Shown piece after piece: positions 61,224-64,000 of a stretch of 64,000 nt of DNA; position 1 is the first letter of the stretch; each line of letters begins with the position of its first letter. The notes under the pieces were generated by a model that did no database searches, had not been told where the DNA came from, and saw only the letters and a program-made list of their open reading frames with translations. Position numbers and translations under genes: made by a program. Origin of the DNA: Paenalcaligenes sp052103955 (GTDB lineage: Bacteria > Pseudomonadota > Gammaproteobacteria > Burkholderiales > Burkholderiaceae_B); the NCBI GenBank assembly GCA_052103955.1, contig JBQELO010000015.1, positions 25,673 through 89,672 on the forward strand, in the 5' to 3' direction.

Positions 61224-63068
61224 ATGAATAGAGTGTTATTAGCTGTCGTGGTGCTGTTGTTGGCGGTGTTCCCCTTAATGGGATCCGTGCCGCCATTCTG
61301 GATCACACAAATGAATTACATAGGTTTAAGCAGCTTGGTAGTGCTGGGCCTATTGTTGTTAACCGGCGTAGGAGGTTTGACCTCCTTTGGTCAAGCTGCT
61401 TTCGTGGGCATTGGTGCCTACACCACCGCGTACATGACTACACGTCTGGGCTTATCTCCTTGGGTGAGCTTGTGGGTGGCGATTGCACTAACCCTGGTGT
61501 TTTCTGCCTTGATCGGCATTATTACCCTGCGTTTGTCGGGTCACTACCTGCCATTGGGAACCATTGCGTGGTCGCTGTCGCTGTATTACCTGTTTGGTAA
61601 CCTCAGTTTCTTGGGCCAGCACGATGGTATTTCTGGCATTCAGCCCCTTAGCCTGTTTGGGATGAGCTTAGGTGCTGATAAGCATATTTATTATCTGATC
61701 TGGGTAATATTGTTGCTGGCATTATGGCTCACCCATAACTTGCTGTACTCCCGCCCTGGTCGTGCGATTCGTGCGCTGCGTCATGGTAAACACATGGCAG
61801 AATCCTTTGGCGTGAATATGCCAGCCTACAAAACCATCATCTTTGTATACGCTGCTGTGTTGGCGTGTATTTCGGGTTGGTTGTATGCACACTTTCAACG
61901 CGCGGTTAGCCCTAGTCCATTTGGCCTGAACTACAGTATTGAATACTTGTTTATGGCGGTAGTGGGTGGAGCGGGTAGCGTATGGGGGGCTGTGTTGGGT
62001 TCCACCGTGATCCTGACACTGAAAGATCAAATTCAAAACTGGTTGCCTAAGTTCTTTGCTATGGACACCAACTTTGAACTGATTGTGTTCGGTCTCTTAA
62101 TGATCTTCGTGTTGCAGTATGCAACGGGCGGGTTGTGGCCGTACTTATCTGCAGGCTGGCGTCGTATTACAGGTACTCGTAATAAAGCTTTGGTGGTTGC
62201 TGACGTACAAAAAGCGTTGCAACGTCAGGCTGATCCTTTGCCACAACGACCTAAGCCAGAGCGTGGCTCGTTGGTATTGGAAGTAGACAACGCACGTAAG
62301 CAGTTTGGTGGCTTGGTTGCTGTTAACGACATCAGCTTTACGCTTAAGGCTGGTGAAATCATGGGCTTGATTGGCCCTAACGGCGCTGGCAAAAGTACTA
62401 CCTTTAACTTGATTAGTGGTGTATTGCCGCTCAGTGGTGGTGAGGTACGTTTTGCGGGCAAAGCCATCGAGAAACTGCGTGCACGTGATATCGCCCGCTT
62501 GGGTATGGCACGTACTTTCCAGCATGTGCAGTTGATTCCTGACATGACCGTGTTGGAAAACGTAGCACTGGGGGCGCATTTGCGTCGTCGCGTCGGTATT
62601 TTGTCGGCGTTATTGCATTGGGATAGACGCAGTGAAGCTGAGTTGCTACACGATGCGAAACAGCAATTGATACGTGTGGGTTTGGGCGATTACTTGTACG
62701 AAGAAGCCGGTAACTTGGCTTTGGGCCAACAACGTATTCTAGAAATCGCGCGTGCTTTGGCAGCTGATCCAGTACTGCTGTTGTTAGACGAACCTGCTGC
62801 AGGCCTGCGTTACTTGGAAAAACAAGAACTAGCCCGTGTGCTGTCGCAGTTGCGTGACGAGGGTATGAGCATCTTGCTGGTTGAGCACGATATGGACTTC
62901 GTAATGCGTTTAACCGATCACTTAGTCGTGATGGACTTTGGTACACGTATTGCCGAGGGCACCCCGCAAGAAGTACAGCAGAACCCTGCTGTATTGCAAG
63001 CGTACTTGGGCGGTCTGGATGAAGATCTAGACGTGGATGAAACACAGCCAGAAGTAGAGGGCGCGTAA
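61224..63068 (+). CDS. Fused Liv-type permease and ATP-binding protein (LivM-LivG fusion)
   Basis: A 614-aa fusion. Residues 1-310 are a LivM permease: LTSFGQAAFVGIGAYTTAY, then AIRALRHGKHMAESFGVNM. A linker of about 35 residues (KALVVADVQKALQRQADPLP) joins it to a LivG ATPase from about residue 350, with Walker A GPNGAGKST (384-392), signature region ALGQQRILEIARAL and Walker B LLLLDEPAAGL. One continuous frame without frameshift. The second ATPase (LivF type) overlaps its last base. Such fusions occur in proteobacterial Liv systems. Confidence 0.93.
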   Translation: MNRVLLAVVVLLLAVFPLMGSVPPFWITQMNYIGLSSLVVLGLLLLTGVGGLTSFGQAAFVGIGAYTTAYMTTRLGLSPWVSLWVAIALTLVFSALIGIITLRLSGHYLPLGTIAWSLSLYYLFGNLSFLGQHDGISGIQPLSLFGMSLGADKHIYYLIWVILLLALWLTHNLLYSRPGRAIRALRHGKHMAESFGVNMPAYKTIIFVYAAVLACISGWLYAHFQRAVSPSPFGLNYSIEYLFMAVVGGAGSVWGAVLGSTVILTLKDQIQNWLPKFFAMDTNFELIVFGLLMIFVLQYATGGLWPYLSAGWRRITGTRNKALVVADVQKALQRQADPLPQRPKPERGSLVLEVDNARKQFGGLVAVNDISFTLKAGEIMGLIGPNGAGKSTTFNLISGVLPLSGGEVRFAGKAIEKLRARDIARLGMARTFQHVQLIPDMTVLENVALGAHLRRRVGILSALLHWDRRSEAELLHDAKQQLIRVGLGDYLYEEAGNLALGQQRILEIARALAADPVLLLLDEPAAGLRYLEKQELARVLSQLRDEGMSILLVEHDMDFVMRLTDHLVVMDFGTRIAEGTPQEVQQNPAVLQAYLGGLDEDLDVDETQPEVEGA

Positions 63069-63841
63069 TGACCACAGTGAATCAAGATAAAGCTCCTGTA
63101 TTACTGGAAGTGAAAGGCTTATCTGCCCGCTATGGCAAGGTGGGGGCCTTGAATAATGCCTCTATCAAGCTAGAAAAAGGCAGTATCGTGACCGTGATTG
63201 GTGCCAACGGTGCAGGTAAGTCCACCATGCTGAACGCCATCATGGGGGCGCTGCCTACCAATGGCCGTAGTAGCGGTAATGTATTGCTGCAAGATAAAGA
63301 CATCTCGGCTTGGAGCGTAGAACGTCGCGTGGCAGCAGGTTTGTCCTTGGTGCCTGAGCGTCGTGAGTTGTTCAGTAGCATGTCCGTAGAAGACAACCTC
63401 TTGTTGGGCGGTTTCAGACTACACCGACAAAAAGTTGCCAACTGGCGCAGCATTATGGATGAGGTCTACGAGCTGTTTCCACGCTTAAAAGAACGTCGTA
63501 CACAGCAAGCAGGTACCTTGTCGGGTGGTGAGCGTCAAATGTTGGCGGTGGGTCGTGCATTGATGGCACGTCCTACGGTGCTGATGTTAGACGAGCCTAG
63601 CTTGGGGTTGGCACCACGTGTGGTGCGTGAAATCTTCAAGATCATTAGCCGTTTGCGTGCTACGGGTGTGTCAATTTTGCTGGTAGAGCAAAATGCCCGT
63701 GCTGCTTTGCAGGTGGCGGATTACGGCTATGTATTGGAAACTTCTGAGCTGATCATGCAAGGGCCTGCGCGAGAGCTTAGTGATGATCCTAGAATTATCG
63801 AAAGCTACTTGGGCTTAGGGCAGGATAAGCAGGAGCAGTAA
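63068..63841 (+). CDS. Liv-type ABC transporter ATP-binding protein (LivF family, second system)
   Basis: A 257-aa LivF-type ATPase. Its ATG shares one base with the preceding stop (TAATG). Walker A is GANGAGKST, the signature LSGGERQMLAVGRAL, Walker B VLMLDEPSLGLAP, followed by ILLVEQN. The tail RIIESYLGLG is typical. It completes the second importer: one binding protein, one separate permease, one fused permease-ATPase, one ATPase. Confidence 0.93.
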   Translation: MTTVNQDKAPVLLEVKGLSARYGKVGALNNASIKLEKGSIVTVIGANGAGKSTMLNAIMGALPTNGRSSGNVLLQDKDISAWSVERRVAAGLSLVPERRELFSSMSVEDNLLLGGFRLHRQKVANWRSIMDEVYELFPRLKERRTQQAGTLSGGERQMLAVGRALMARPTVLMLDEPSLGLAPRVVREIFKIISRLRATGVSILLVEQNARAALQVADYGYVLETSELIMQGPARELSDDPRIIESYLGLGQDKQEQ

Positions 63842-63866
63842 CGGGCTTTCGTCGTTGCTGTTAGAG

Positions 63867-63908
63867 CACCCCACCTGTTGGCAGAGTCCAATACGTGGGG
63901 TGTTTTTT
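63867..63908 (+). terminator. Intrinsic terminator after the second Liv-type operon
   Basis: CACCCCAC (63867-63874) pairs with GTGGGGTG (63895-63902), with an inner TTGG/CCAA stem, followed by a run of T. Confidence 0.87.
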
Positions 63909-63942
63909 GTACGGTGTGTTGTCGTTTGGAGAGGCATCAAAG

Positions 63943-64000
63943 TAGAAGCCCGCTTACTCACGACTGTCTGCCGTAGCCTAAGGCTGCGAAAGTATTTTTT
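63943..64000. repeat. Palindromic element, copy 2 (truncated by window edge)
   Basis: TAGAAGCCCGCTTACTCACG (continuing ACTG) matches the left end of copy 1 at 37823-37846 in 21 of 24 bases. Downstream resemblance is looser: an A-rich then T-rich arm (GCGAAAGTATTTTTT) parallels the AAAACTTTTTT arm of copy 1. The right half lies beyond the window. As in copy 1, it starts soon after an operon terminator. Confidence 0.6.

Noticed and set aside
1581..63841. Two Liv-type importers considered as a recent duplication flanking the window
   Set aside because: Binding proteins, permeases and gene structure (one fused) differ too much; they are separate paralogous systems.

Overview
The window reads as ordinary, densely packed chromosome of a betaproteobacterium, most likely Burkholderiales and probably Alcaligenaceae (inference). 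The basis is protein flavour and gene order: rpsO-pnp, qor-tpiA-secG-tRNA-Leu leading into a 14-gene nuo operon that ends with a DUF2818 gene, mfd next to ispD-ispF, smc-zipA-ligA, a trimeric porin ending in Phe, and two branched-chain-amino-acid (Liv) type ABC transporters. No phage, plasmid, insertion sequence or CRISPR array is visible.

Layout. 1-6126: an amidase gene running off the left edge and, divergent from it, a complete five-gene Liv-type ABC importer. 6121-8400: a large FUSC-family membrane protein on the minus strand. 8401-13016: a structured leader followed by ilvB-ilvH-ilvC (first steps of Val/Leu/Ile synthesis) and pssA. 13013-16294: a small lipoprotein, rpsO and pnp. 16444-19328: tRNA-Ser(UGA), tRNA-Leu(UAA), a quinone oxidoreductase, tpiA, secG and tRNA-Leu(GAG). 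19329-20993: a porin behind a long AT-rich regulatory region. 20994-36865: a G/T-skewed intergenic stretch, a possible small RNA, then nuoABCDEFGHIJKLMN (respiratory complex I) and an enlarged DUF2818 membrane protein. 36877-43805: serB, an imperfect palindromic repeat, an EamA exporter with an attenuation-like leader, mfd, and divergent ispD-ispF. 43812-45952: ompR-envZ-type two-component system. 46175-49702: tsaB, rimI, a family-4-like uracil-DNA glycosylase and an LplT-like transporter. 49965-56637: smc, zipA, ligA. 56698-58733: a minus-strand cluster msrB-yciB-bolA-parvulin. 58911-63841: a second Liv-type importer in which permease and ATPase are fused. 63943-64000: start of a second copy of the palindromic repeat.

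How the genes fit together. Most are core metabolism (BCAA synthesis, complex I, glycolysis, isoprenoid and phospholipid synthesis) and information processing (SMC, LigA, Mfd, PNPase, TsaB/RimI). The porin and the OmpR/EnvZ pair lie in one window, and the porin has repeated TACTTA sites upstream that could be OmpR targets.

The observations I rate highest are in noncoding DNA: a 45-codon leader ORF ahead of the EamA exporter, with a PPPP run, a terminal Val-Val-Val-Ala-Val-Ala run, and nested and mutually exclusive hairpins; a palindromic element of about 135 bp present at least twice; GT-N3-AC operator-like sites between the amidase and its neighbouring transporter; and an orphan terminator that may mark a small RNA before nuoA.
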